From the NCBI GenBank assembly GCA_009869945.1, contig WIXG01000012.1, forward strand, positions 62,001-126,000: a DNA stretch of 64,000 bases, written 5' to 3'. Within the stretch, counting starts at the first letter, position 1. Every line of letters begins with the position of its first letter. The notes under the pieces were generated by a model. The model had not been told where the DNA came from. It made no database searches and saw only the letters and a program-made list of their open reading frames with translations. This stretch comes from Mesaphorura yosii. Taxonomy: Eukaryota; Arthropoda; Collembola; Poduromorpha; Tullbergiidae. A program made the position numbers and the translations under genes. Below are positions 45,271 to 59,021 of the stretch, piece after piece.

Positions 45271-46735
45271 TTAAGATACTGTCGTATCTTTATGACTCCA
45301 TATCGGTTTCCTTTTCTCCTTGAAACCTTGAAGTCCTTCCTGGCAGTCTGTCAGCTGAAGGTTCGATACCATGATTCCTCCTCCTTGTCTAAATTAGAAA
45401 TGTATAAATATTCAACTTTGCTTAGCAATCAAATTTAATGTACATTCCGTCTTGTTCATACTTCAGTGCTTCTTCATGCCCCAGGCACAATTGTTCATAG
45501 AAGAATTTCTTCCCCAGCTTTAGGACTGGCCTGCTTTTGTTCCTAATTTCGTCGTAGACTTGCTCCAGCAAGGGTTCTGTGGACAGACATCGTTCGAATT
45601 CCGGTTTTTCTAGTCTGCATCGCCATAATTCCAACTCACCAATTTCTGCTTCGGGCACGCTCTTCACAATTAAGCCAGCCTGTAGCGCTTCTTGTGCGGT
45701 TAATGGTAAACCTGTTAAGACCATATAAGCGGCTACTGAACGATTGACCACGCGTGACACTTCAATTCCTGGAGTAGAACAGAAAAGTCCAAAGTTCGAC
45801 CTGCCGAAGTATTACACAGCGTTTGGAAGAAATCTTCTAAAACTTGAGTCTGTTTTTCTAATCATCTGATATGGTTTACTTGTGCTGTAGTCTCACCCCG
45901 GTGTAGAAAAGGTAGCCTTATCACTGGCTATTACGAAATCACAAGCGCTCAATAATTGGCACCCGGCAGCTGCGGCCAATCCCTTGCAAACGGCAATGAC
46001 AGGAACTTCCGCATTCTGTGAAGGAGGTGAGAAGATTTGGGGTCATAAATATAAATGACGTACGCTTTTCATTTACTATGAAAGCTGAGACTGATCATCA
46101 TTGATCTTACTTACTCGTATCGCTAACATGAGTTCAGTGCATTTTGAGAATATTGCCCGTTGAGTCTCGATTCCATTGTCATGCATCTAAGTCCATATGA
46201 TAATGCTCATATTTAAGGCCGGAAGGAAGGGATTCTTGCGCTTTAAGGGAAATTATTTACCAACTCTTTCAAATTGTGTCCCGCACAAAAGACAGGGCTG
46301 TCAGCAGCTTCTATCGTTATGCACCGAAGTTCGTCGCTAGATTTGTCGACGTTTATTGCTGTCAGTAAATTCGACATGAGCTCCAAGGACAGGGCATTCC
46401 TGACAAAGTAAATGTCAGTTTACATGATATAACATCAAGCTTGATATGAGAACAACTGCTAAAACCTTGTCTTGGTATCCGTCATTGTAATTCGACGTAA
46501 TCCATCGACTTGCCGTACATTCAGATTCTTGAACGTTTGCTGTGACATATTTCGGACACGAACGCATGCCAGTAGGCTTGTACGATTTCCGCCTGTCATG
46601 GCAGAATCTGACAGCCACGCTAGGCTGGGCCTGATTATCGATGCTGGCTGAAAGAATCAACCGGAAATTGAATTGCAATAATGCCAATGTAGTGCAATTG
46701 CAATTGCAATCCTAAGGTTGGCTTACATATCGCAT
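45271..46735 (-). CDS. ECHDC3: Enoyl-CoA hydratase domain-containing protein 3
   Basis: A mitochondrial crotonase-fold protein implicated in fatty-acid metabolism. Exon 1 is only MRY (start 46733-46735); the next exon continues [17 protein letters not shown], a likely mitochondrial presequence. Core: [32 protein letters not shown] (oxyanion-hole loop), [19 protein letters not shown] (second oxyanion loop), [34 protein letters not shown]. The coding frame appears to end at 45439, but a 118-bp exon at 45388-45271 restores the family C terminus ([20 protein letters not shown], then RKPIWSH), with an acceptor CTAATTTAG and matching phase. It converges with the RAD51D-like gene, 200 bp apart. Confidence 0.92.
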
Positions 46736-47525
46736 GGCGTAATTTACAAGTGGTGCAATCCGTTCCGTCTCAGCAATCGTGCAATGGTAGATTTGGGTAG
46801 CTTAGCTGGTTGGTGGTAGAGGCAGCAGCGGTGGGTTGGAAACCAAGAAAGTGTTGATCGCATTTACAGCGGCGAAGGCGATAGCTGCGCTGTATTTATA
46901 AACCGCCTCTCATCGTGTCCCTGGCCTGGGGTTAGTGATCGAGCGGTATAGTTAGCAACGCATTACACAAGAAGAACGTTACAGTGCATATGAATTTCGG
47001 GAGACTCGAAAACAGCTCTTCCCCACAGGTACTTTATACCAAAAGCTTCGCTGAAGGACGTACAGAATGTAGTGGAAAAACTTTTGCGCTTGCTACGTTG
47101 AGGTGGAAAGCCGAATTGTGAACGAAATAGTTTACGGTGTTACAGATTTGAACTTCTGTGGTGTGGACCGTGCAGATCTTGCGAGTTCAGCTTGACCATT
47201 CGGCAAACTTCCTGATAACGCATTTCGTCTTTTGGTCTGATTTCTAGTGTGCCGAATCCATTTCTACACGTTTGGACTGGACTGGCAAACTGTTTGAAGA
47301 CAATCAGCGAGGTAGTTAGATCGAGCGGGTCACTGCGTTATATCAACAAATCCGCACAAACTGCGTGAAGGTCTTGGAATTGGCATCTATATCAGTAAGT
47401 TCTTATTAGTAGCGTATTCACTGTACAGTCAGCGTGCGCTTTCCGGTACAACCACCACTGATCGACCTATGTTCATTAATATCACTAAGGTTTGCGTTTA
47501 TGGTGTATCTTTACAGTTGTGAAGG
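46736..47525. promoter_or_regulatory. Shared upstream region of ECHDC3 and ZMYND8
   Basis: 790 bp between divergent starts, including candidate 5' UTR sequence of ZMYND8 (a GTAAGT donor-like site at 47397 and an acceptor-like TTTACAG just before 47517). A CAATTGCAATTGCAAT run lies at about 46695-46710, at the left end and inside ECHDC3 intron 1. No coding signal seen. Confidence 0.45.
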
Positions 47526-50500
47526 ATGGAAGAGTCGTCGTCGTCATTAAGTGAAGCCGAAATGGAAAATCAGACCAGAACAAACGATGGAAATGCGGAC
47601 GATGCTGCTGGTGCCCCAAATGAGGACGAACTTGCTGGTTCTCCAATGGAAACTGACCAACCGGACATGAATGAGAGCGGAAGCAGTGAACAGGCAGATA
47701 AGGCGGACGAGTCCATAGCGGAATCAAAGAACTATCAAGGTGGGGAAGGTGATAAAAGCGATGCTGACATTGGAGAAGGACAGAAAGAAGACCTAAAGCA
47801 AAAACTTGGCGAAGAAGATGGTGCAGCCCGAGAATACAAAACAAGAAGATCAATCCGAAGAGTTTCCACTGACGAATCCGTTTCACGAAAAAGAACTGGG
47901 TCTTCTGTTTCTGGCGATGAAGCTCCCAAGAAGAAACTGGTTCGTAATAACTCCGTTTCATCGGTGAGAAATTGGTTTGCCAGTATCAATTTATGGTTTA
48001 ATAACAATAACACAATCTTTCTTGACTTTGCTACTTCTGTCCTCTTTTTGCAGAAACAAGAAGGAGGTCAACCCAAGCCCCAACAAGGCGTCGTCGATGA
48101 AAGTCATGACAAGTACTGCTGGGTTTGTCACAAGGAAGGAGTCATCTATCATTGCAAAATTTGTCCACGTTCGTTTCACCCTAAATGCATCAGCTTGTCA
48201 GAGGTTTCCGACAAAGGCGATGGGGATGGCTCCGCTAAAGTCTGCGTTTGCCCGGAATGCACCCTTGTAATGAAAGCTGAGAACGTGGAAACGAGGTAAG
48301 ATGGCAATGGAAGCTACCATTTTCGACTCGCATGAAGCGTGTATTGTCAATGAGCAAAAGTTGAGTTTTGATTCTGTGTCAGATCTGACGCAATGAAGAG
48401 CCTTTCCCAGGAAGACCTTGGAACTGTACTTCAATACATTTGCAAACGTCTTAAAAATGTACCTGGAGTAAGTTCACGAGATTGAACGAAAAGACAAACA
48501 TTTGCTTCACATTCTTAACTTAAATTACAAAATTACAGGTTGAACCGTTTCTGAATCCTGTCAAAAGTGAAGACGCGGAAGACTACCACGACTTCATTGT
48601 GTACCCAATGGACATACACACTTTGGAGAAGAACATAAGCCAGGGGCAGTACGGATCTACCGAGGCGTTTATGTCGGACGCTCAATGGATTGTGCATAAC
48701 TCGATTGTTTTCAATTCAGGTAAGTTTAGTAAGCTATGAGCATAAATGATTCTCAATTTATTGTGGAGGTTCAGGAGACGTTTTCAATCTGACTAACAAT
48801 ATTCTCTTCACATTTGTAGTCGCATCGGTTTACACACACGCTGCAAAGAAATTGTTGAAAGTATGCAAACAGGAATTGACGGAAATTGAAACTTGCCCAG
48901 AATGTTACAAAAACGGTAAGTTCGTGTTTGCGTCAATGCCGATTAAAGAACTGTGTGCTTAATTGTAAATGACTTTGTATTGTACAGCTCATGAAAAACC
49001 TACATCTTGGTTTGTGGAAGCTTGTGTAAGTTCCCATCTCATTGCGAGATATTTCAATTCTTCGGTGGTTGTGCCATGACGTGCGGATTGACATATTTAT
49101 ATCTTCTCGTCGTCTCTATTTGTAGACCCGGCCGCATCTTCTCGTTTGGGCGAAGTTGAAAGGTACGCACCTCAGTTGTCAATTGTGTGTACAGCAGACC
49201 TTTCTGCACGGGTTCTGGTTCTTTTTCCGCTGTTCCACCACGGGGAAGTAATACAAGTATATCCTGAACTTTTTGTATTTCCTTACAGGATTTCCTTTTT
49301 GGCCGGCCAAAGCCATGAAAATTAAAGATGAGCAGGTGGATGTTCGGTTTTTTGGCGAACATGATCGGGCCTGGGTTAAATTAACAGACTGCCTTCTTTA
49401 CATGGTTGAACTACCCTATCCCATGCCTAATAAGAAGATACCTCAGCATCTCGCCAACGCCTTAGATGTATGTGAACATGTTAAATTATATTGGGCTACA
49501 TCAATGGTTAATGCATTTATTCTATTTTTCTACGCCTAATATTTTACTTAGGAGTTGAATCAGCACGCGGAGAGATTGAAAGAAACATTTGGCGAGGTTA
49601 CATTTGCAACAGAAAAGCAACATCTCGGACCGAATTTTTCTGTGGAACAAATTCGAAAACTTATACCTCAGGTAGATTCGACTTTCAACGGCATTATTCC
49701 ATTTTGTAGAAGAGAGTAATTAGCATTCTTCCTTGACAGTACAACCCGGAGAGCAAGAAGGAGGAAGAACCGAAATCCATGCCGCTTGAATCAAAGTATC
49801 GGTTGCGTACGACTTCAAAAGACTCCAAATCAAAAGCAGACACGAGTGATTCTGAACCAAATTCTGGGAAGCAAGACGAAAGTGCAGAATCCGATTCTCG
49901 AGTTCCAGATGGCGAAATTTTGGCCAGTGCATTGGGACTGACACGAATTAACAAAACTGGATCCGAACCACAAAGAAAATCAACTAGACTCTCTTCTACA
50001 GCCGAAAACGTCCACGTAAAGGCAGAACCCGACGACATTCCAGACGATAACATGGACCAAGAGCCTCTAGACGAGAGACGCGGTACTAAAGCGAAGAACT
50101 TGATGGAGCAAATCTCGAACCAGACACAAGCTAAGCCTGGCTACAGATTCAACATTTCAAAGGACATTTCAATATCGGCTATTGAGGACAACGAAGGTGA
50201 TAGCGACAGCGGTGAGGTAAAAAAGGTCAACCGGTTCCCACCGGGAGCGACCGCAACAAATCAGCTGAAAGGAGTCGGAAATCAACGCTTCGTCGTTGGA
50301 AAAGACGGCCATCTCAGGCCACTAGTAAAAGGAAGCGGAGTCGCCATGAAGCCACCGGCCAGGTAATATGGTGCAATATTTTATGTGTGCAGCTGGCGAA
50401 ATGACTATTTCATTATCATTTTTTATTCGTCTCCCTTTTTAGGACGCCGATGCAATCAGCATTACAGCCGTCAATGAGAAAAGCGAAGGATGGTTCCTAT

Positions 50501-51482
50501 CAGCCGTTGACTGGTGACGGTAGTGTGACAAAAAGCACACCACAACCACAAGGCGCGATCACACTTCCAGGTGGATCAATCACCGTAACTCCATTATCGA
50601 GCTCTGGAAGACCGGCAGCCGGTCAAGGAGCAAAAGGTATTCACATTGTCACTATTTTCACTAGTAAAGTCCATACTCATTCAGTGTATTGTTTGTATTC
50701 TTCTAAAGGGGCAAATGGACTTCCCATGAACGGAGGCAACAATCCGAAGTTTGGGAAAGCTTTGCGGGCGCAGCAACAAATCACACGAAACTTTGGTCAC
50801 TCATCATCATCGACGTTGCCTCCTTCCGCTAGAATTCTTGTCCAAAATTGTTTGAAAGCATGTGAGGAACAACTCTCCAGCACCATCACAGCCGCTATTG
50901 CGGAGATTCAACCCAGCACCAGTAGTGGAAAGGGAGACTCCGCGGGTGGTGACAAGGAGCAACTGCAAAGATTGCAGCAACGAATTCAAAGATACGAAAA
51001 GGAAGTTGCGGATTTGAAGCATGGTCACAGTAAGTAATCTGATTATTGATGGCTAGCGGGTGTAGTTTTCTACATAAATTGTAATATTACCATATTGCCA
51101 ATCGCAGGTGTGGTTGTGAAAGAACTGAAAACTGGTTATGAGAAACGCATGGCTGAACTCAAGCGAATGTATGAACAAGACAAGGCAAGGCAAGCTGCGG
51201 AACTGAAGAAGAAACAGTGGTGTGCAAACTGTGGACGTGAGGCCATGTTCTATTGTTGCTGGAATACTTCATATTGTGACTACGCATGCCAGGTGCGCTA
51301 GCCATTGTGATTTGAAGATTCGATTCGACAATCGATCCTTATCATTCAGAATTTAATCGTAATCGCGTCCTTTTCTGCTTTTTCAGGAAGAACATTGGCC
51401 AGCCCACATGACAAGCTGCTCTCAAGGACAGAATCGAAATCAGATCAGCAACAACCAAGCCCAGCTTCAGAACGGAAGATAA
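47526..51482 (+). CDS. ZMYND8: ZMYND8-like PHD-bromo-PWWP-MYND chromatin reader
   Basis: A nuclear reader of acetylated and methylated histones that recruits co-repressors. Domain order: an acidic N terminus; PHD finger near 48110-48290 ([19 protein letters not shown] ... FHPKCIS ... CVCPEC); bromodomain near 48390-48900 ([31 protein letters not shown]); a CPECYKNA link; PWWP near 49130-49460 ([33 protein letters not shown]); a long disordered middle; a coiled coil near 50940-51200 ([19 protein letters not shown]); and a C-terminal MYND finger ([29 protein letters not shown]). This order is diagnostic of ZMYND8/ZMYND11. The PHD-first order and long middle favour ZMYND8. The protein ends [10 protein letters not shown]. 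About 12 exons. Confidence 0.95.
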
Positions 51483-52656
51483 AATGGTAAACACAATAAT
51501 ATTCACCACAGCGCTGGCTGGCTAATAATTGCTGGCCTGTTCAATTGCAGATTGCTGGAGCATAGAGCATCAATCAATGGGACACAGATCACTACTGCAC
51601 TGCACTACTGCTCAGTAATTTTACTGGTTAAAGATTTATACAGAGTATATGGCTATAAAAATCTGTTATCGTTGTTTCCTATTCTAAGCAGAGCCACTTT
51701 TATTCAGAAATACACAGAGCTGAATTTAGAGAAAGCCAGTGCCAGTACAGGTTTTCGGTTTCTGGATGAATTTGCTTTAGAATTTAAGTTAACTTTAGTA
51801 TTAACCCCTTTAAGTTGCCCAACATTGCTGTAAGTTATGTATTATATTGATTTTTGATATTTCAATAAATTAGACGTGTGATTAATAAATGAACTTTTAT
51901 TCCAAACAAAGATTATTTCATACATAAAAACGACGCTGCTGATTTGCATTTGCATTACTCTAAGAACTTCTTGAATCTTGATTTCTTCTTCTGCATCCGC
52001 ATGCCTGTCCTCTCTTCTCTTGGAGCTACATAATAACGATAGCAAGTATGTTTCATGTCTAATAATTTTTCTAATCACGTCACGTGGCAGGTAGAACCAA
52101 GAACCTCAAACTCGACGTGCTTACTAAAATGATAAGAATAAGAAAATTCGTGTTTCGGTGTTTTGTTTCGTGCATTTGTTTACACATGCAAATCAGGAAA
52201 GCACTAATCTAACTTATGTTAATACCATCTCTAATGTTAAGTTAAGATAATTAAGGATGAAGTCTTCTGGTTTTCTTAAACTTACTGCTAATGGTCGTAT
52301 CCTACTCTTTATTCAACGAAGTATGCTTGCTTTTGCTAATTACGTGTAAGACAGTAGAATCCGTCAACATGCTTCACACTTCATGCGTAATTGAACAACA
52401 TAAAAACTACCAACTTAATTAAAATTGTATTGATTTCTCCTTCCAAAGTGGGCCAAACGGCAAACGTGTCTTCTCTTCTACTCTTCTCTCGGATGATGGA
52501 CTTCGGGTTGCGGCTGCGACACCAACTCCAACAGTCTTGCGAGGAATTTTGATTAGTGATCGGGGCCAATTCAGTCGAAAAAGGGAACGCGGCACTGATT
52601 AACATTGTTAAGTTAATTTTGACACAAAACTTGAGTGTTCATCAGTTGAAGTCATT
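51483..52656. other. Intergenic region downstream of ZMYND8
   Basis: About 1.17 kb containing ZMYND8 3' UTR sequence at the left. Small open frames on both strands (51552-51833 plus, 52381-52605 minus) are not recognised. AATAAA-type signals occur near 51862-51890. Confidence 0.5.
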
Positions 52657-53004
52657 TCAAAAAAGGATTCTGGCCGCGGAAAATTCATTTAAATAGTCAT
52701 TTGTAGGCTGTAACATTCGTTTTAATTTGTGGAGTTGACCTGACTGGAATTTGTATCTGACATCTGACGCCAACGCCAAAGCACGACGACGGCGACGAGT
52801 GGAGCTGACTCGTTTCAGGCCTTCTCGGCTTGCCAGCAGCTTAAAATTATAAACACCATTTAAGAATGAATTAGAAACACTCGTGAGAAACTGTTTCGCT
52901 TTTGCGTTTTGCAGAAGTTCACCAGTTCCGGCGGCAGAGGAAATCAATTCGGCGAAGACACTTTGTAGTCCGAACGTATGAATTCTAGCAGTAAGCTGTC
53001 GCAC
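52657..53004 (-). CDS. Small hypothetical protein, 115 aa, unrecognised
   Basis: A continuous frame starting MRQLTARIHTFGLQ, with an N terminus free of acidic residues until residue 19, as in mitochondrial presequences. It is followed by a helix-rich body with a strongly basic block SSTRRRRRALALAS and a C-terminal KLKRMLQPTNDYLNEF. I do not recognise a family. It lies between ZMYND8 and YTHDF, in the same orientation as YTHDF. It might be a mitochondrial protein, or a chance frame. Confidence 0.35.
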   Translation of the reverse strand: MRQLTARIHTFGLQSVFAELISSAAGTGELLQNAKAKQFLTSVSNSFLNGVYNFKLLASREGLKRVSSTRRRRRALALASDVRYKFQSGQLHKLKRMLQPTNDYLNEFSAARILF

Positions 53005-53352
53005 TTTTCCACACTAACCACAATAACAAGGGAATTTTCCAAGTGAATAATTTACAGTGATTGTTTGAGTCATACCATTCGTGGAAACGCGAAATTCGAT
53101 TTCTTCCACCCACAAAAATTCACTACGACAAAGTAAGCTTAGTGTTTTCTGTTCTGTAGGTTCACTTAACGGGTCGAAGTTGAAGCAGACGAACGAACAT
53201 CAAGTCGTACTTTACCAGACGTAGAGACGATTTCTAGTAATTCTAGGGTTTTCGTAGCGATGATGAACTATGCACGCACTTCAATTTCTAGAATAACAAA
53301 GAGTGCAATTTCCATGCGTAGTAGGTCTTCTCTGGTTATATGTCATCTGACT

Positions 53353-56050
53353 TTACGGTCGAAATATCCGTCCTCCACTGCCTCCACGACCTCGCTCTCG
53401 TTGATCTCGGTCCTATGAAATAGGCGAAATTGAGAGTTCAGTTTAAGTTAACCGAATAACATCAAAGAATCTCTTGAAGATAACTCACCCTTGAATGAAA
53501 TTCAAAATCGCCGCGGTCTCTTTCTCCTCCACCACGACTCATGCCCATACCACCTCCACCAAAATGCCCTCGAGGGCCCGGACCACCTCCCCGGTGGTCA
53601 TTGCGGTCCACTCTCCCGAAACCGCCAGGTGGGTGACCTCTTCCGTTATCACGCTGATTGTCTCTGTCTCGATTATGGTAATCACGAGGATCTCGGCCAT
53701 TACTTGGAGGCATGTGGTCACCACCGCCGTGATGCCCACCATGATCACGGTCATGTTCCCTCCCACCCGGGCCCGGGCCAACTGTAGTCCTCCTTTGATC
53801 CTCCTCCTCTTGTCGCTTCTCGTAGTGGATGAAGTCGTCAAAAATTGATGTCGTGTGGGAATATGTGTGAATTATCTTTAGCACTTGCTTCCCTTTCTCG
53901 AAGGGAACTTCCTGCATTGGAAAATATTCAGAATTAGTGTTGTCTAATTAATTACATGATGAATTAGACGAATTATTGCCATTTTCTTCACCTGTGTGTC
54001 ACGCGAATTTGTGACTGGTTTGTTTTCATTGTTTTCCAGCCGAATATGTCTTAAAGCGGAATTCGGCACATCCTTCACATAAATCCATTTGACTTTAAAC
54101 TGCCCTCTCCACTTATTTTGGGACCACACAGACGACGATGAATCATAATCAACTTCGCTCATCATCTGTGCCATTCCGCAAAAGTGACCTGACGAGTTCA
54201 CTGAAAACAGGAGATAGATAGGGCCTTTTCCTTTACTCTCGCGGAACGATTGGTCAAGTCTCTTGTTTCCTAAAATACCGAAAGAGAAAGAACAATTTCA
54301 GGATGTGAACAAGTTGATCAGCAGAAATTCTGTGAATTGAACTGTTCCATTGTCAAAATACCATGATCAGTACTGCACCAAATTTCATATTTAATTGATC
54401 TGTGAATATCATCCTCTGAATAGCTCTTGATTACGAAAAACCTTGCACTTTCCGGGTTCAAGTCGAAGGTCGCAGGGTTGTATTCACTTTTCATCTTAGC
54501 TTCATCTGTAAATCACAATGGTCTTTAGATTTAGATCCCACCTTCCATGTCATGCGCACAGGAGTTGTTTTCATTTACCTGGATATTGGGGCTGCGGTGG
54601 TTGTGAAGGAGGTTGCACCTCGGAATTCCTAGCATTGGTCGACTGACTCCTTACGACAGATGGAGGGGCCGCGTGATTAGCTTTGGTAGTAACATTGTGT
54701 GAGTGACTCTGTTGTGTCGATGGAGGAGGGTGCATCTGAGACGAAGGTGGCATGTAACCCATTTGTTGTTGATGCTGCTGGAATCCCCTTCCCGGCCCGC
54801 TTCCACCCATCAGAGGTCCGATAGGGCCGCCTGGTGGCCCTGATTGATGAGGGGGCAAAGAGGGTGGACCACTTGGCATCGTGGGCGGCATTGCTGAAGG
54901 TCGATCCATCCTTTCCCAAGCAGGTGGACGAGGAGCTTGAACTGGAGCTGCGATTGGTGCTTTAGCTACTGTTCCATTCTTGGTATCCCACGTGCCTACG
55001 AAAATTCGGATAAAAAATCGTGGATTTTCGTTATACGGTTACGCTCTGAACTTAAGAGTCTGAATGATTCTCAAATGTAACTTACTCAGCATAATTGGAG
55101 GAGGTGGCATACCAGCCTTCTTCTTCAGCAAACTCGGTTGTTTGGCAGGTTGAGAAGCAACCGTGGCCCAGCTTTTTGTCTTGCCGCCACCTTGTTCCTT
55201 GTCACCGCCCAGAGACAAGCCACTCATTCCATGCTCCATCATTTTCATGGCTCTTTCGTCGCCATACATGCTGTCCCTGAAAAAGTAGCATAAATCATGG
55301 GATCCTGGCGCTTTACAATATGACGAAAAAAATGTCCAAGAGTTTGCAGCGAGTCTTACCTGTAGTAGTCATCGTAGGGCTTCCTAGGCTGTCCCCAGGT
55401 ATTGTAATCTCCATTTCCGTGAAATCCATATCCAAAGCTTGGTTGTCCACTCAGGTTACCGAAGCCGCCAGAATTACCGCCGCCAAACATGCCTCCATCA
55501 TAATGACCGGAATGTGGGTGCTCGTGTGGAGCAGAATATCCACCGCTTAAGAACCCCATTTCTCCTCCGTTAGTTGACCAGGGCCCACCACTTCCGTCAC
55601 TTACACCAAATGGAGTCTGATACTGGAATGATGCTGCGGCTCCGTAATACGAGGACATGTAAGGATCTGACGAAGGCGCCATTGGTGATGAATAGCCCTA
55701 AGAAATCGAGATTGTTGAAAATTAGAGGCTCTATCGTCACGTTGATTTTGCAATCACGATTCAGCAGGCACTAACATGGTGTTGTTGATGGTTGCGCCAT
55801 GAATCTAAATCTTCTTGTTCTCCTCCATGATGATCTTTAGGTCCATTTTGCACTAAGACATAAATAAACCATCAGCATCTTGAATCATTAGGGGACTAAA
55901 AACTGTCAAAAGGTGGTTTATAATTTACCTGAGCTTCCTTGTGGTTTACTCTTCTGAAAGCAATAAAATTGATCAAATTATAACATGTTCCTACGTTAAA
56001 TCTTACTACAGACGCCGAGTTACCTGATACTCTGGCACGCTTGTAGACAT
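53353..56050 (-). CDS. YTHDF: YTH-domain m6A reader (YTHDF family) with RG/His-rich C-terminal tail
   Basis: YTHDF proteins bind N6-methyladenosine in cytoplasmic mRNA and promote its decay. The start at 56048-56050 gives [20 protein letters not shown], closely matching the family start (MSATSV...VQN), then [17 protein letters not shown] and PWSTNGG. Next are Gly-, Pro- and Gln-rich segments ([16 protein letters not shown]), then the YTH domain: [100 protein letters not shown]. The cage tryptophans are retained. After the domain the family usually ends soon; here about 115 more residues of Gly/Arg/His/Asp-rich sequence follow ([33 protein letters not shown]). Confidence 0.96.
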
Positions 56051-57821
56051 GAGTAATATTCGCTGGATCCTTTTCCTGACAGTGGTCAAAAGGGAAAAGT
56101 TCGTTTAAGTAGTTCTCGAAGTTCAGCACTTAAGTTTCAGAAATCGTCTTGCTTGATGTAATGCGGTGAATTAAGCGACAAGATGTTGCACACTGGTAAA
56201 TCTGAATTTTGAATGCAATCACTCCACTTCTGGTGCAGTCAGTCGAAATATTAACCGCTTTCACTTCACTTGGTTCTCTAAAATTCTATTTCGATGCAGT
56301 TCTTCCCCCGGTTAAGTTGATTAAAATACACACGGCCGATAAAATGGTTGACCCGAACTCGGTTACTGAATCATGCACTTAACTTTGCGTAGACCGACAA
56401 GAGAAGTTCTCAAACGGTCACTGCAGTTGTCCGTTTGACGCGTTTCAGCTGATGGTAATTAATTAGTTGGTCCAATTTGGGGTTAAAATCAATCACAATG
56501 CAAGTGTTCTTTCACGCAAATAATAGGCGAGTCTCGGTCGTCGGTCGGGAGACGGATGAGTGAGTTGTATTGAATGGAATGTGAGTTGCTGCGGGTTGAC
56601 TGGTGGTGCTAGACAACACAATGCAGGCAGCATAAGAGTAGGAGAAAGAAGTCGGTTTATTTGTATGTAAACTGCCACTGCTGACTAGGGCAAGCAAAAT
56701 TTCCACTGCTCGGCTGTGTTGTATTGTCTACGGTCTACTGTGCCTTGCGATTGAGATTTCGTCGTACGCGTATGTACATTGTACTGGCTTTGCTGAACCC
56801 TTTCAAGCCTCTTGTAGTTTTTCACTCATTCATTCACCTCGGCGATGGACGCTCAGACGTGGACTTTCACAAATATCGGGCGGCTGGCCCCTCTGTCCCG
56901 TCACGCAGTCCCGGGATGGTGTGGCCCGGTGGTGTATGGCATTGCGCTGGATTTCTGATCGATTTTTGACAGATGAAACGCCTGTGATGATGACAATCAA
57001 GCGTGATCAGGCGTTTAATTCAAAGCAGCCGTGGATTCATGGATAAGACGATCAAGTGAGGCATAAGCACTTTAAGTACAATGGGTAAAGCTGAGACCCA
57101 CGTCATGTCAGAACTTCTTTCACTTTGCGTGGGCGGAGAAATTAAACTTGCCTGAGAATTAGCACCTTATCCCACCCAAACCCCTAACAAATAGAAATCT
57201 TATCAACTAGAATTTCGAGAAGTTCGAGCGATGATTCATTGAAATTGGCAACACAAATGTGAATTGCATCAAAATGGCAAGTTATTCTCCCGAAATTGAT
57301 GATTCAGGCATAAAATGGAGCTGAAGAGCCCACCCGTGAGCCGCCGCAGACCGCCGAAGCCTGGCACCTCGTATCACCGCCTTTGTTATTGTTCTGGTGC
57401 ATGAAACTTATTATTATGGGCCTGTGGTGTATTTCCCGTTACGTTGGATAGGCTATGGCTTTGATCTCTTGGTCTTGCTGTGCTGTGCTTCAGCGAGGAA
57501 ACGGACGCCCTCACGCGCAAAAGTTCTCGAACTGCACGCTTGGCTCGGTGTAGATGGTTCTTGCTGCAGCTGCGTCTCGGGTACCTCATCTCCGCATCTC
57601 TCGTGCCGTGGTGCTCTTCTCCATCTGTGAGCGAATTGGCTGTACGTTCATGCCGAGTACGTGCTGTTCTGCGCTGCGGTTCAAAGCGAAGAGAGCAGCG
57701 TGTTCATCCGGTTGGTCGGCACTGTACAGCCTTGTATTGTGTGCGTATTCAATATTGTCATTTAGTTAATTAAGTTGGAATTCTGTCAAAAAGCATCTAA
57801 GGAATCGAGTAAACATTCAAA
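56051..57821. promoter_or_regulatory. Shared upstream region of YTHDF and RPL30
   Basis: About 1.77 kb, relatively GC-rich from about 56850 to 57730, between divergent genes. No coding frame is recognised. It presumably includes the promoters and possible 5' UTR exons of both genes. Confidence 0.45.
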
Positions 57822-58492
<671 letters not shown>

Positions 58493-59021
58493 CTTGTATC
58501 TTTCCAATTTACAAATTAAGAATTGGTTTGTTATATTGCTATTACTGCTCCAGATGTGTTAATTAATATCGAACTGTTCTAATAATATCCGTAAATACTA
58601 GAATTCGTGGGCAAGCCGTCATTCTTTGATTTCTGCTGGTCACTTTACCTTCAAATGCTCTCCACTTACTCAAATCATTATAAGTATCCGCCCACATCGT
58701 TTCTTGTTTAACTCATACATCTTCGACCTTCACTTCGAAGCTTCTTGGAATTTTGACTGGACTATTATTGTCTTGTTGATTGTAGTTCGACTTATTGCAA
58801 TAAGGAAATCCCGGCATAACTGCATAACAAAATGAAAGGAGTGCATTTATTCATTAATTTCTCCAGATTAGCTGTTTGCAGCCCCATACAATCTCCTGAT
58901 ACTTATATCTCTGCGATTTATATAAAAATTGGCTGTCGATATCATTGATCGTTCAACAACATTTAACGTAACTACTCTTACACTGGCATTGATTATCAAT
59001 GTGGCGTTTCGTAATCACAAG
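58493..59021. other. Convergent 3' region of RPL30 and GOSR2
   Basis: 529 bp, AT-rich; nothing recognised beyond presumed 3' UTRs. Confidence 0.5.

Noticed and set aside
45422-45760. Apparent C-terminal truncation of ECHDC3 (stop after IKFDC)
   Set aside because: A downstream exon at 45388-45271 with a proper acceptor and matching phase restores the family ending ([17 protein letters not shown]), so the stop lies in intron sequence.
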